From positions 3,534,001 through 3,598,000 of the forward strand of contig NZ_CP142523.1 in NCBI RefSeq assembly GCF_036885605.1: a DNA stretch of 64,000 nt. Direction: 5' to 3'. Source of the stretch: Janthinobacterium sp. TB1-E2. GTDB lineage: Bacteria; Pseudomonadota; Gammaproteobacteria; Burkholderiales; Burkholderiaceae_D. This document shows, in pieces, positions 42,475 to 51,689 of this stretch. The notes below the pieces were generated by a model. That model was not told the origin of the DNA, made no database searches, and saw only the letters and a list, made by a program, of their open reading frames with translations. Numbering within the stretch: position 1 is the stretch's first letter; every line of letters begins with the position of its first letter. The position numbers and the translations under genes were made by a program.

Positions 42475-44498
42475 CAGGTCGACGGCGGCAAGGCCAGGCG
42501 CAGGTCGGTGGGCGCCGGCGGCGCTCCCACCGGCGTGCCGCGCGCCGCCATCACCTTGCCGTAGGCTTCCCAGGCCTTGTCGTAGACGTTGTCGCCCAGC
42601 GTAAAGCTCATGGTCTGGCCCAGCGGCTTGCTGCGGTGCTCGGGCGCGGGGCCGAAATCGTACAGGGTCATGGTGGCGGGCTCGGGCGGTTCCTTGCCCG
42701 TGGTGTTCGGATACAGCTGCGAGGCCGAAATCGGCACGGCGCAGCCGCCGAAGCTCGCGCATTTGTTGTCGCTGGGCGCGCTGTAGACTTTATCGTCCGC
42801 CGGTGGAGGTGGCGGCACATAGCACGGCGTGCCCGGCGACGCGGCGGCCTTGACCGAATGGCCGCAGGACGAGCCGCCCGTGTCGGCCTGGGCAAAGCCG
42901 CAGCCGCCTTGGGCGTGGCAGCCGTTGGAGCCGCGGCACGTATGGTAGACGGCCAGCGCGGCGCAGGTGGACGACGCTTCGCCCTCGAGGTGCATGCCCT
43001 GGCAGGCGTGGTACAGCACGCTCTTGTCGGCCAGCGGCACACCCGTCGCCAGGTTCGGCGCCTGGCCCAGCACGGCCCAGCAGATGGCCATGCGGTCGCC
43101 CGCGCCCACCATCGACGGATACGGGAAGTCCAGTTGCTGGTTCAGCCAGTACTGGTCCAGCACGGAAGTGATGCCGTAGATGGCGCCCGTTGCCACCGTG
43201 CTCAGCATTCCCAAGGTGCCGCTGGTATCCTTCAGGCGGTTCAGGGCGCCCGCCACGTCGGCCGGCGCGGGGATGTTCTTCGGTGCGGTGGCCGGATTGT
43301 AGCGTTCGTTGGTCAGCATGGCTTCGCTCCAGCGCTGGCCGTCCCTGTGCCAGCCGGCCCAGGTCTTCACGGGCAGCATGGACTTGACTTGGCCGAAGCG
43401 CTCGTAATGATCGAACGGGGCGCTGTCGTGGCGCGCCTGCGCGTCGCGCGATTCGGCGTCCTTGCCGTTGTTCGCGTAGGACGGGTAATCGCACTGCAAA
43501 GCGGCCAGGTCTTCGCGGTAGTCGGGCTGCACGGCCATCAGGCGCTGCGCCGCGTCGCGCCGGTAGCGCTGGATGGCCGCTTCGCTGCCCTCGCCCTGGT
43601 CCGTGATGGCCGCCATCATGTCGATGGCCTTGTTGAACGAGCCCGTCTGGCCGCTATCCTGGTCCTGCGGGCCGAAGCAGGTGTCGAAGCAGGGAAATTC
43701 CGCCCGCGCATGGCCCTGGACCCGGCTGTTGAACATGTCTTGCTGCACCGAGCCGTTGACGAACAGTTTTTGCCACAGGGTCTGGCCATCCGTGTATTCG
43801 ATGCTGATGTAGCGCGCATAGCATTCGTACATGTAGCCGATGGTGCCGAACAGGGGCAGATCGTGCACGTGCTTGCCCGGCGTCCAGCCCGGCAGGGGCA
43901 CTTCCGGGAAGTATTTCGTGTGGTCCTGGCTGTCGAACTCGGCCAGTTGCGCGCGGGCCTGCTGTTCCGGTTGCTCGATGGCGAGGAACAGGTCGCACTG
44001 GTTGTCGTTCAGTTCTTCCAGGTTGACGCGCACGTGGCGATAGCCGGATGTGTCCTGCAAGTCGACGATGTGCGGGATCACGGTGCAGTGCTCGCCGTAG
44101 CAGGTCCAGCCATGTTCCTGCGATTGCAGCTCCGACCCCGTGAAGCATGGCGCCGTACCGATGGCCGTGGCCAGGTTGGCAGCCATCTGCAGGTGCAGCA
44201 TTTCCTGGATGAAGACGCTGAAGATGATATTGAAGGCTTTCTGCTCGGCCAGTTCGGGACGGGCTGTCGTGCCCATGCCCGGCCACTGGCGGCCTTCGTA
44301 ATACGTGATGCCTTTCGAGTTGATCTGGTGCGTGCCCTGGATCGAATACATGGTGGCCATGTACAGGGGAATGGTGAACAGTTCCACGCTGACGGCCGCC
44401 TGGGCGATGGCGCGCACGGCCGCCGTATCGGTGGCCAGCATGTCGAGCGGACGGTTGCTGATGGCGGGCTGGGTGCTTCCTAAAACGGGCATTTTCAT
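42474..44498 (-). CDS. ferritin-like domain protein with Cys-rich C-terminal segment
   Basis: 674 aa from 44498 (GGAGA upstream on the minus strand). N-terminal VioB/iminophenylpyruvate-dimer-synthase-like ferritin fold: [42 protein letters not shown] with Glu/His ligands. Residues about 490-600 hold ten Cys, including [28 protein letters not shown] and NKCASFGGC, then a Pro run. CxGxNxC-x3-GGCG resembles Cys motifs of known MNIO substrates. First gene of a three-gene overlapping operon with DUF692 and DUF2063. Either the Cys segment is the modified substrate or it binds metal for the ferritin-like site. Confidence 0.8.
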   Translation of the reverse strand: MKMPVLGSTQPAISNRPLDMLATDTAAVRAIAQAAVSVELFTIPLYMATMYSIQGTHQINSKGITYYEGRQWPGMGTTARPELAEQKAFNIIFSVFIQEMLHLQMAANLATAIGTAPCFTGSELQSQEHGWTCYGEHCTVIPHIVDLQDTSGYRHVRVNLEELNDNQCDLFLAIEQPEQQARAQLAEFDSQDHTKYFPEVPLPGWTPGKHVHDLPLFGTIGYMYECYARYISIEYTDGQTLWQKLFVNGSVQQDMFNSRVQGHARAEFPCFDTCFGPQDQDSGQTGSFNKAIDMMAAITDQGEGSEAAIQRYRRDAAQRLMAVQPDYREDLAALQCDYPSYANNGKDAESRDAQARHDSAPFDHYERFGQVKSMLPVKTWAGWHRDGQRWSEAMLTNERYNPATAPKNIPAPADVAGALNRLKDTSGTLGMLSTVATGAIYGITSVLDQYWLNQQLDFPYPSMVGAGDRMAICWAVLGQAPNLATGVPLADKSVLYHACQGMHLEGEASSTCAALAVYHTCRGSNGCHAQGGCGFAQADTGGSSCGHSVKAAASPGTPCYVPPPPPADDKVYSAPSDNKCASFGGCAVPISASQLYPNTTGKEPPEPATMTLYDFGPAPEHRSKPLGQTMSFTLGDNVYDKAWEAYGKVMAARGTPVGAPPAPTDLRLALPPST
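42893..42940 (-). other. CxGxNxC-type Cys motif in the ferritin-like protein
   Basis: Encodes [14 protein letters not shown], the densest part of the Cys-rich segment (42730-43020). Its Cys-Gly-Asn-Cys spacing is what MNIO-type substrate peptides show. Confidence 0.55.
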
Positions 44499-44767
44499 TC
44501 TGTCTCTCCACAGGAAGGATGCGTTTCGGATATCGGGCCGCACCGCGCCATCTGCGCGCGCTGATTACGGCAAGAAATCATACGCCTGGGAAAGATACTT
44601 TTGCGGCAAGATTTATGCGCTGATCAAGGGTCAATGCAGACCGCCTTACACCGTGAAAATAGGCGTTTTCAGCGCCCATTCGATGACAATTGAATAGAAT
44701 CGGCAAAAGCTGTGCGTGTATAAGCGCCGCACCGGCAGGCGCCGGCGCGTGGCTTGCATGGTGATAG

Positions 44768-45415
44768 TCAGGCGGCCGGCGGCGGCTGGAAGGCGCAAAA
44801 GCCGGGCCACTGCTCGCGGCTGTCGCACACTTTCAGGCAGCCTTTGTTGTCCTTGAACGTGGCGACGACCTTGATGGGAAAACCATAGTGTGGCGTGGTG
44901 GCCAGGAAGGCGGATGAGCAGCTTTGCTCGTTGCTGAAGCGGAAAGTGATTTCTTCGCGGCGGCCCTTGCGCTCAAAGCTCAGCATGAAGGTTTCATTGC
45001 TGTTCCACTGCGCCTTGCCCGGCACGCGGAAGCGGTAGCGCGGGTTGCCCGCCTGCTGGCCATCCAGTTTCTGGCCAAAGACGCGGCTGCTGGCCGTGGC
45101 CGTCTCGACCTTGGCAACCGGATACACGACGCCAAAGATATAGGTGCCGGCAAACCCCTGATCGAAGCCGAGTCCCTTCTGGTAAAACGGCACGACGATG
45201 TGCGGCGCGCCCGTGTACTCGACGGTATTGCGCGCCGTCGTGCGCGACGTCAGCTTGTCATCGGGCTCTTTGCCGAAGACCACGTCGAGTTCCAGCAAAG
45301 CTTGTTGCTTGTCGATGTCTTGCGCCAGATAATCCTTGGGGAACGTTTCGCCGTGCACGCAGCCGGCCAGCAAGGAGGCGGCGCAGCAGCCGGCGATCAG
45401 TTGAGATATTGTCAT
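44768..45415 (-). CDS. predicted lipoprotein of unknown function
   Basis: 215 aa from 45415, lipobox LLAGC at residues 15-19. It has FPKDYLAQDIDKQQALLELDVVFGKEPDDKL, then a beta-rich domain with late cysteines (QSCSSAF, GCLKVCDSREQWPGFCAF) that may form disulfides. No known family. Its start overlaps the stop of the next upstream gene by 4 nt (ATGA). The 269 bp between it and the ferritin-like gene shows no gene I can support. Confidence 0.7.
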   Translation of the reverse strand: MTISQLIAGCCAASLLAGCVHGETFPKDYLAQDIDKQQALLELDVVFGKEPDDKLTSRTTARNTVEYTGAPHIVVPFYQKGLGFDQGFAGTYIFGVVYPVAKVETATASSRVFGQKLDGQQAGNPRYRFRVPGKAQWNSNETFMLSFERKGRREEITFRFSNEQSCSSAFLATTPHYGFPIKVVATFKDNKGCLKVCDSREQWPGFCAFQPPPAA

Positions 45416-46266
45416 GGCTGTTTTCCTTCCGGCGGCGCGGAAATGAGGCCCAGCCCCGTCACTTGCAAGCCGTTCTTGCCTTGTTTCCATTCAAATTGCT
45501 GGCCGAACCAGGCCAGTTCCAGCTCGCGCCGGATGCGGATCGAATCCGTGCGGCCCTTGCCCGCCTTGATGGCGGCGCTCGCCTGCGCGGAAGCGGTCTC
45601 CGACAAGGGTTTCAACCACCGTTGATAGGTATCGGGCGGCAAGGCCAGCACGCCGGCGACGCCGTCGTCGCGCGTGGCGACGATGATCCCCACCTTCGTC
45701 AGCGCATTCGTCAGATAAGCGCCGCGCCGCCCGTCGGGCGAGACAGAGACCAGCATGGCATGCGGGTAGTCGCCGCTGACGTTGCCCGGCACGTCAAACC
45801 ACAGCAGTTCGCCCGTGCCCGTATCGAGCGCGCGGCCGTCGCGGGAAAACAGCAGCACTTCGGGACGACCAGGCTGCGGCACGCCCCATTCAGGGTCGCG
45901 TTCCGTGCGCACCATGTTGTCGCGCTGCAAGGGACTGATGGGGCGCATCAGCGGTTCGCCATTCTGCACGCCGATCAGTATCGTGCCCTGGCCCGTATAG
46001 CCCTTGGTAAAGGCCAGCAGCATGGGCTGGCCTTCGCGCGTGGCCTTGATGGGCCGCACTTCCACCACTTCGCGCGCGCCGCCGGGCCAGTAGCCGTGCC
46101 GGCGGAAAGACAAGGTGACGAGAGCGTCGTAACGGCCATTCGTGACGGCAAAGTCGCCGTATTGCCTGACCACCGGCATGTTGGGCGTCTGCGCCTGTGC
46201 GGCGGGCCAGATGGCGGCAAGCAGGCTGGCGGCGGCCGCCAGGCGGCATAAAGAGAGGGACAGCAT
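45412..46266 (-). CDS. secreted beta-rich protein of unknown function
   Basis: 284 aa from 46266 with AGGAT upstream on the minus strand. Signal peptide MLSLSLCRLAAAASLLAAIWPAAQA. The mature part contains YDALVTLSFRRHGYWPGG, AFTKGYTGQGTILIGVQNG, DALDTGTGELLWFDVPG and SPDGRRGAYLT, short repeats like those of PQQ/beta-propeller blades. Function unknown; paired with the lipoprotein gene by translational overlap, so both may act at the envelope together. Confidence 0.7.
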   Translation of the reverse strand: MLSLSLCRLAAAASLLAAIWPAAQAQTPNMPVVRQYGDFAVTNGRYDALVTLSFRRHGYWPGGAREVVEVRPIKATREGQPMLLAFTKGYTGQGTILIGVQNGEPLMRPISPLQRDNMVRTERDPEWGVPQPGRPEVLLFSRDGRALDTGTGELLWFDVPGNVSGDYPHAMLVSVSPDGRRGAYLTNALTKVGIIVATRDDGVAGVLALPPDTYQRWLKPLSETASAQASAAIKAGKGRTDSIRIRRELELAWFGQQFEWKQGKNGLQVTGLGLISAPPEGKQP

Positions 46267-46347
46267 GGCATCCTGTAAAGGTCGCACTGGGCGAAGAATC
46301 AGAATTCTAAACGATTCCTCGCCAGCAACACTGCCCAATTGGAAACA

Positions 46348-47166
46348 TCAACGGCGCTGGATTTCGATCAGCTCGATCTCGAACAGCTTCGGCCACAGTT
46401 TGCCCGTGACAAACAAGCGTTTGCCCCGTGCATCCCAGGCGATACCGTTGAGCACGGCATCGGGATTGGCCGTGCCCCGCTGTTCCGGCGGCAGCAAGCC
46501 TGTCAGGTCGATCCAGCCGACAACTTTACCGCTGGCCGGATCGATGCGGGCGATCACGTCCGCGCCCCATACATTGGCGTACAGCTCGCCGTCGACTATT
46601 TCCAGTTCGTTCAGGCGCTCGATGGCACGGCCTTCCGCCTTCACCTCGAAGCGGCGCACCTCGGCCAGGGTTTTCGGATTGAGCACGCGGATGGCGGAGC
46701 TGCCGTCGCTCATGTAGACGAACTTGCCATCGCTGGCCAGGCCCCAGCCTTCGCCCTGGTAGCTGAAGGTGCGCTTGAGCTTGAAGGTTTTATGGTCGAA
46801 CACATAGCCGGTCTTCGACACCCAGGTCAGGCCCAGGATTTCATCGCCCACGTCCGTGATGCCTTCGCCAAACACTTTTTTGTCGAGCATGCTTTTCTGC
46901 AGCACCTTGCCCGTCGCCAGTTCCACCTTGCGCAAGGAAGACTGGCCGTTCTGGCCTGTGCTTTCATACAGATGGCCATCCTTGAACAGCAAACCCTGGG
47001 TAAATGCCTGAGGGTCGTGCGGATAGGTATTCTTGACGAAATAGCCATACACAGGAATGGCGGCCTGGGCATAGCCCATTTCGCTCATCAGTCCCACCGT
47101 GCATAACAATCCGAGCAGCAGCGAGCCTGCCGTGCGTTTCAGTCTGGTTTTACCTGTGTTCTTCAT
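46348..47166 (-). CDS. glutaminyl-peptide cyclotransferase (bacterial/plant-type beta-propeller)
   Basis: 272 aa with signal peptide ending near YAQAA. Five-bladed propeller motifs: PHDPQAFTQGLLFKDGHLYESTGQNGQSSLR, FGEGITDVGDEILGLTW, GEGWGLASDG, LNELEIVDGELYANVWGADVIARIDP and PDAVLNGIAWD. The enzyme cyclises N-terminal Gln to pyroglutamate on exported peptides or proteins. Monocistronic; 25 bp from the LysR gene on the same strand. Confidence 0.92.
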   Translation of the reverse strand: MKNTGKTRLKRTAGSLLLGLLCTVGLMSEMGYAQAAIPVYGYFVKNTYPHDPQAFTQGLLFKDGHLYESTGQNGQSSLRKVELATGKVLQKSMLDKKVFGEGITDVGDEILGLTWVSKTGYVFDHKTFKLKRTFSYQGEGWGLASDGKFVYMSDGSSAIRVLNPKTLAEVRRFEVKAEGRAIERLNELEIVDGELYANVWGADVIARIDPASGKVVGWIDLTGLLPPEQRGTANPDAVLNGIAWDARGKRLFVTGKLWPKLFEIELIEIQRR

Positions 47167-47191
47167 ATGCTTGGCGGTGGTTGGCGAGCGG

Positions 47192-48100
47192 CTATTGTAA
47201 TCGCCCGGGCTGCGCCATGCGCGCCCTGACGAGCTCGAGCCAGGCCCGGGCGGCAAACGACAGCCGCCCTCCGCGGCGCCAGGCCAGCATCAGATTCCAC
47301 TCCACGGGCGGGCCATCGAGGGGAATGACTGTAAATTGCGTTTGATCCAGGGTATCGCAATACATCTTCGGCAGCAGGCAGATGCCCACGCCCAGCTGTA
47401 CCAGCGAGGCAATAAAATCCCACTGGCCGCTGCGGCCCGTGATGCGCGGGGCGAAACCGGCCCGCTGGCAAGCATCTAGCACGATGTCGTTCAGGGCAAA
47501 CGCGGCGCCGTAGAATATGAAGGGACTGTCGGCCAGCTCGGCCAGGGCCACGGAAGCGCGCCCCTGCCACGGCGAGCCGGGCGCGGCCAGCAGGCACAGC
47601 GGCGAGCGCACGAGGGGCAAGGCTTCGAAATCCTGCCAGGTGGCCGCATTGCCCGGGTAATCGAGCATGGTGCCCAGTTCTACCGTGCCGGTGCGCAAGT
47701 CGCGCTCGATCGCTTGCGTGCCGCTTTCGTACATCTTCAGCTCGATGCCCGGATAGCGCTGGTGGTACTCGGCCAGCCACGGCGCCAGGGTCGAGTGCGT
47801 TTGCGGCGACACGCCGACTCTCAGTTCCCCCCGTTCCAGCTGCTGCAGGTCGCGCAATTCCACTTTCAGTTCCGCGTGCAGGGCCAGCAATTCATGCGCG
47901 CGCGACAGCACCACCTTGCCCGCGTCCGTCAGGGTAAAACGTTTACCGGCCCGGTCCAGCAAGGCCAGGTCCAGCGACTGTTCCAGCTGGGCGACCATCT
48001 TGCTGACGGTGGGTTGCGTCACGTGCAGCCTGGCGGCCGCGCGCGTAAAATTGGCTTGCTCGACGACTTCGACGAAGTAGCGCAAGGAGCGGATATCCAT
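47192..48100 (-). CDS. LysR family regulator, CidR-like
   Basis: 302 aa from 48100 (MDIRSLRYFVEVVEQANFTRAAARLHVTQPTVSKMVAQLEQSL). GGA is about 8 nt upstream; an in-frame ATG lies at 48112. Effector domain GELRVGVSPQTHSTLAPWLAEYHQRYPGIELKMYE. Divergent from the LrgA/LrgB-type genes, the arrangement of CidR with cidAB, where the regulator responds to acetate/overflow metabolism. Inferred role: activator of the neighbouring pair. Confidence 0.88.
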   Translation of the reverse strand: MDIRSLRYFVEVVEQANFTRAAARLHVTQPTVSKMVAQLEQSLDLALLDRAGKRFTLTDAGKVVLSRAHELLALHAELKVELRDLQQLERGELRVGVSPQTHSTLAPWLAEYHQRYPGIELKMYESGTQAIERDLRTGTVELGTMLDYPGNAATWQDFEALPLVRSPLCLLAAPGSPWQGRASVALAELADSPFIFYGAAFALNDIVLDACQRAGFAPRITGRSGQWDFIASLVQLGVGICLLPKMYCDTLDQTQFTVIPLDGPPVEWNLMLAWRRGGRLSFAARAWLELVRARMAQPGRLQ

Positions 48101-48203
48101 GATGCATTCCAAACTCGAATGATAATCATGAGTTTAAGTCATTTTATCTTTTGATGCGGGGTCCCTACAATGAAACCTTTCCCCTGCCGCTAGAAAGCCT
48201 GCC

Positions 48204-48662
48204 GTGAAAGCCGTCCCTTATTCCACCACCGCCCCACTCTCCGTCCCTGCCTGGCGCCAGCCCGCGCAGACCGTGTGGCAAGTGGGCATCTTGATCGCCG
48301 CCTGGTGGCTGGCCGACGGGGCCGCCTCCGCCCTGCACCTGCCGTTTTCCGGCGGCGTCGTGGGCCTGTTCGTGCTGGTGGCCTTGCTGCTGGCGGGCTG
48401 GGTGCGGCCTGCCGCCATCGAACTGGGCGCGAACTGGCTGCTGGCCAATATGCTGCTGTTCTTTATCCCGCTGGTCGTGTCCGTGGTGCAATTTACTCAG
48501 CTGTTGAAGTCACAGGGTGTAATGCTGTTCGTAAATATCGGTTTGGGCTTTGCCAGCGTGATGCTGGCCACGGCCTTCACCGTGGAATGGGTGTGCCGCT
48601 ATGAACGCAAGTTGCGCCTGCACAAACTGCTGCGCCAGCGCGCAGCGAGGGCGCAGGCATGA
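48204..48662 (+). CDS. CidA/LrgA family membrane protein
   Basis: 152 aa, GTG start at 48204 (AAGCCTGCC upstream is a weak ribosome site). Four membrane segments: VWQVGILIAAWWLADG, VVGLFVLVALLLAGW, GANWLLANMLLFFIPLVVSVV, LFVNIGLGFASVMLATAF; LPFSGGVVGLFVL and NMLLFFIPLVV are LrgA signatures. Holin-like protein thought to modulate autolysis and pyruvate/overflow metabolism with its CidB/LrgB partner. Confidence 0.9.
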   Translation: MKAVPYSTTAPLSVPAWRQPAQTVWQVGILIAAWWLADGAASALHLPFSGGVVGLFVLVALLLAGWVRPAAIELGANWLLANMLLFFIPLVVSVVQFTQLLKSQGVMLFVNIGLGFASVMLATAFTVEWVCRYERKLRLHKLLRQRAARAQA

Positions 48663-49348
48663 ATACCGTGCTCCTGTCCCTGCTGTTCTTGCTGCTGACC
48701 CTGGTGCTGTTCTACGCCAACCAGGCGCTGCATCGCCGCCATCCGCACTTCTTGCTCACGCCCGCCATCTGCACCTCGGCGTTACTGATCGTCATCGTGC
48801 AGGCCACCTCGACGCCGTTCGCCACGTATTTCAGCGAGACGCACTGGCTGCCGTGGCTGCTGGGACCGGCCACCATCGCCTTCGCGCTCCCGATCTTCCA
48901 GGAGCGCAAGCTGATCCGCAAGCACTGGCTGGCCCTGTCGCTGGGCAGCTGCGCCGGCATCGTCGCGTCGGTCGCCGCCACCCTGCTGCTGGACCGCTTG
49001 CTGGGCGTGCATGGCGACATGGCGCGCAGCCTGCTGGCCCGTTCCGTATCGACGCCGTTCGCGCTGGAAGCGTCGCGCCATATGGGCGGCTCGGCCCAGC
49101 TGACGGGCATCTTCGTCGTCATGACGGGCCTGTTCGGCCTGATGCTGGGCAAACCGCTGCTGAAACTGCTGCCCTTGCGCATGCGCATCGCCCGTGGCGC
49201 CCCGTATGGCGCCGCCGCGCACGGCTTTGGCCTGTCCGTGGCGCGCCGGGTCGGCACGGAAGAAGGCGCCGTGGCCAGCCTGACGATGATTTTTTCCGGT
49301 GTCGTGACGGTGCTGCTGGCGCCGCTGCTGGGCAGGTTATTGGGCTAG
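48659..49348 (+). CDS. CidB/LrgB family membrane protein
   Basis: 229 aa, start ATGA overlapping the CidA stop. Six to seven membrane segments and LrgB motifs LLGPATIAFALPIFQERKLIRKHW and RSVSTPFALEASRHMGGSAQLTGIFVVMTGLFG, and AAHGFGLSVARRVGTEEGAVAS. It acts with the LrgA-like protein, possibly as a pyruvate-linked transporter or antiholin. The toxin genes begin 95 bp downstream on the same strand. Confidence 0.92.
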   Translation: MNTVLLSLLFLLLTLVLFYANQALHRRHPHFLLTPAICTSALLIVIVQATSTPFATYFSETHWLPWLLGPATIAFALPIFQERKLIRKHWLALSLGSCAGIVASVAATLLLDRLLGVHGDMARSLLARSVSTPFALEASRHMGGSAQLTGIFVVMTGLFGLMLGKPLLKLLPLRMRIARGAPYGAAAHGFGLSVARRVGTEEGAVASLTMIFSGVVTVLLAPLLGRLLG

Positions 49349-49442
49349 GGTTCCCTCGGCGCGATTGCGACAGGTCAAAGCGGCAAGTGCGGGTTGGGCG
49401 ATAGTGTGCGGAGTCCCGTTCGCCCACCATCCCGGAAACCCT

Positions 49443-50534
49443 ATGGCAAGCACATCCAATCCAGGGCCGCAGGCCCTGCAAGTCGACTATTTTTCCGCCA
49501 GCGACCAGTTCCTGTTCACGCAGACGGCCGCCGATCTGCTGGAGCAGCAGGCCAATCTCGACCTTGATGCCCAAGTCGATGCCGGCCTGGCCTACCAGGT
49601 CAGCCAGTTCCAGTCGCAAATGAAGAGCCGCGCGATGACCGCCGGCGACCGCATCTTGCCCGCCTACATCGGTTTGCTGAGCCAGGCGACGGCCTTTGCC
49701 GCGCTATGGAACGCCGCCTACCAGCTGCAACGGCCCCGGCTGGCGCAAGCGGCGCTGGATGCCGGCACACGCGCCGACATCGCGCAGGTCTACCGGCAAC
49801 TGGCCGTGCAATCGGGGCACATCAACCAGCAAGCCCAGGCGCTGACGGGCGACATGCGCGTCATCGCCGGCGAACTGGCGCCGCTCAACGCGGGCTTCAA
49901 TACGGCGCTGTCCGCCACCATCGCCGCCCTCGGCGCCGCCGCCAGCGCGTCATCGGCCAGCATCGACCAGCTGAAAGCCGCCATCAACACGAATATCGCC
50001 GATATCGTCGCCGGCGCCAACAAGACGGGCGCTGCCGTCACGGAATTGATCGTCAAGACCATGACCACCATCAGCGATGCCCAGGGTGATGGAAAGACCG
50101 CGCCATCGGGCGACTTCGTGGTGCAAGGCATCGATGCGGCGGAACAGGGCGTGGCCGAGACGGCCCAGGCCCGCGCGGCCCTGAACGCCAACAATGCCCG
50201 GCTGGCCAGCGCCTACCAGCAGTTGGCCGGCGCCGATGCGCTGGTGGCCGTGGCCAAGGTGGTGCAGGTACAGAACAGCCAGTTCAGCAGCGCCTTTCAC
50301 AACGCACTCGACACGGCCCAGGTACTGGCCGAGGACTGGGGCCAGTCGCCGCAAGCACCGCCAGCGACGGGCATCAGCGCCGGTCTGGCCGCCTTTGCCG
50401 ATGCCGTCGCCGGCATGGCCAGCAGCACCGACGCCGAAACGCTGGGCGGTCAGCTCGATTACGCCAACACGGCGTGGCAGCTGCTGGCCGCCAGCCTGGC
50501 GCCGCTGGAGCAAGCCATGACAGGCGCTTCCTGA
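49443..50534 (+). CDS. component of tripartite alpha-helical pore-forming toxin (no large hydrophobic head)
   Basis: 363 aa, ATG 49443. No signal peptide. Almost entirely helical with heptad-like Ala/Gln/Leu spacing (YSFS-type start, then LAYQVSQFQSQMKSRAMTAGDRIL, QQAQALTGDMRVIAGELAPLNAGFNTALSATI). No long hydrophobic hairpin; AALGAAASASSAS is only weakly hydrophobic. Family resemblance is to the ClyA/Hbl/Nhe and AhlABC/SmhABC alpha-pore toxins, where one member of three is soluble. Followed by two relatives in the same operon. Confidence 0.7.
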   Translation: MASTSNPGPQALQVDYFSASDQFLFTQTAADLLEQQANLDLDAQVDAGLAYQVSQFQSQMKSRAMTAGDRILPAYIGLLSQATAFAALWNAAYQLQRPRLAQAALDAGTRADIAQVYRQLAVQSGHINQQAQALTGDMRVIAGELAPLNAGFNTALSATIAALGAAASASSASIDQLKAAINTNIADIVAGANKTGAAVTELIVKTMTTISDAQGDGKTAPSGDFVVQGIDAAEQGVAETAQARAALNANNARLASAYQQLAGADALVAVAKVVQVQNSQFSSAFHNALDTAQVLAEDWGQSPQAPPATGISAGLAAFADAVAGMASSTDAETLGGQLDYANTAWQLLAASLAPLEQAMTGAS

Positions 50535-50598
50535 ACGGTGCGCCACCGCTTGTTTATCCGACCGCTCACACAATGAACCATCCGACCAGGAGCCGCGC

Positions 50599-51684
50599 AT
50601 GTCGAATCAAAACCAGGCCGCACAAGGCATCAGCACCGCCAACAAAGCGCAATGTTCACAAGCACTGCTGATACAAACCTACGCCAACAGCATCAACGAG
50701 CAGCCCAGCGTGGATTTTTCGGGCGACGCCAATTTGCTGAAATACCAGTCGCAAATCAACGATGGCCTGGGCCAGGCGCAAACCCACGCCACGGCCTACC
50801 TGAATGTGATACAGCCCACGATCATTGCCAACATCGCCAATATCGGCAATTACTACGCGCTCAACAACGCCGTGCTGACGGCCTTGCCAACCGGCTCGAC
50901 GGAGGCGCAATGGATCGCTACCCTGACGGCGCTGCAACAGCAATCCCAGCAATACCAGACGGCCGCGAATGGCGTCGTCAGCGCCCTGCAGACCTTGCAC
51001 GACAACCTGACCACGGATTCCGCCTCGTTTTCCACCACCGTCAGCGACTTGAACGCGGCCGTGAATGGCGACAATGGCGTGCTCAGCTCCATCAACAGCC
51101 AGCTCGGTACCATCCAGGGACAGATCGACGGCGCCATTGCCGGCACCGTGCTGAGCGGGCTGGCCATCGTGGGCGGCACCTTCATGGTCGTCGTCGGCGG
51201 CGTGGCCGATTTCGTCACGGCAGGCACGTCGACGCCGCTCGTGGTGGCCGGTGTTGCCGTCGTGGCCGCCGGTATAGGCGGCGAAGTGGCGTCGGCCATC
51301 ACCCTGAAAAACCTCAACGATGAAAAGGCGACCCTGCTGGGACAGGAAGCGTCGCTGACGGCCGAAGTCAAGCTGGCCACCGGCATCAGCAGCGGCTATG
51401 CCAGCCTGTCGAACCAGGTGCAGGCGGCCGTGCAATCGGCCACGCAGATGGAAAACGCGTGGGAATTCCTCAGCAGCGACCTGGGCAGCCTGATCAGCGA
51501 CCTGCAGCAAGGCATACAAAACACGGACACCATCCGCACCCTGTTCCTGACGGCCGCCAACACGGAAATGCAAGCCGTCACCACGGACATCACCACCATC
51601 AAGGGCCAGATGACGGGCGTCACGAGCATCGTCGCGCCCAAGGGCCAGACGGTGGGCGAAGCGGCCGTTGCCGCAGCGGCGTGA
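50599..51684 (+). CDS. component of tripartite alpha-pore-forming toxin with large hydrophobic head (AhlB/SmhB/HblB-like)
   Basis: 361 aa. Long coiled helices (QINDGLGQAQTHATAYLNVI, LQQQSQQYQTAANGVVSALQTLHDNL) flank a hydrophobic hairpin at about 178-235 (AGTVLSGLAIVGGTFMVVVGG and PLVVAGVAVVAAGIGGE), the membrane-inserting head typical of the pore-forming B component. C-terminal helix bundle (SSDLGSLISDLQQGIQNTDTI). No signal peptide, as in the other known members. A GGAG site lies 8 nt before the ATG. Confidence 0.8.
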   Translation: MSNQNQAAQGISTANKAQCSQALLIQTYANSINEQPSVDFSGDANLLKYQSQINDGLGQAQTHATAYLNVIQPTIIANIANIGNYYALNNAVLTALPTGSTEAQWIATLTALQQQSQQYQTAANGVVSALQTLHDNLTTDSASFSTTVSDLNAAVNGDNGVLSSINSQLGTIQGQIDGAIAGTVLSGLAIVGGTFMVVVGGVADFVTAGTSTPLVVAGVAVVAAGIGGEVASAITLKNLNDEKATLLGQEASLTAEVKLATGISSGYASLSNQVQAAVQSATQMENAWEFLSSDLGSLISDLQQGIQNTDTIRTLFLTAANTEMQAVTTDITTIKGQMTGVTSIVAPKGQTVGEAAVAAAA

Positions 51685-51689
51685 GCGCC

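Noticed and set aside
42636..44483. 615-codon plus-strand frame opposite the ferritin-like gene
   Set aside because: Shadow frame; the minus-strand product has family motifs, ribosome site and operon overlap.
44618..44640. FNR-like site upstream of the ferritin-like gene
   Set aside because: The two half-sites (TTGAC, GATCA on the minus strand) do not fit the TTGAT-N4-ATCAA spacing.
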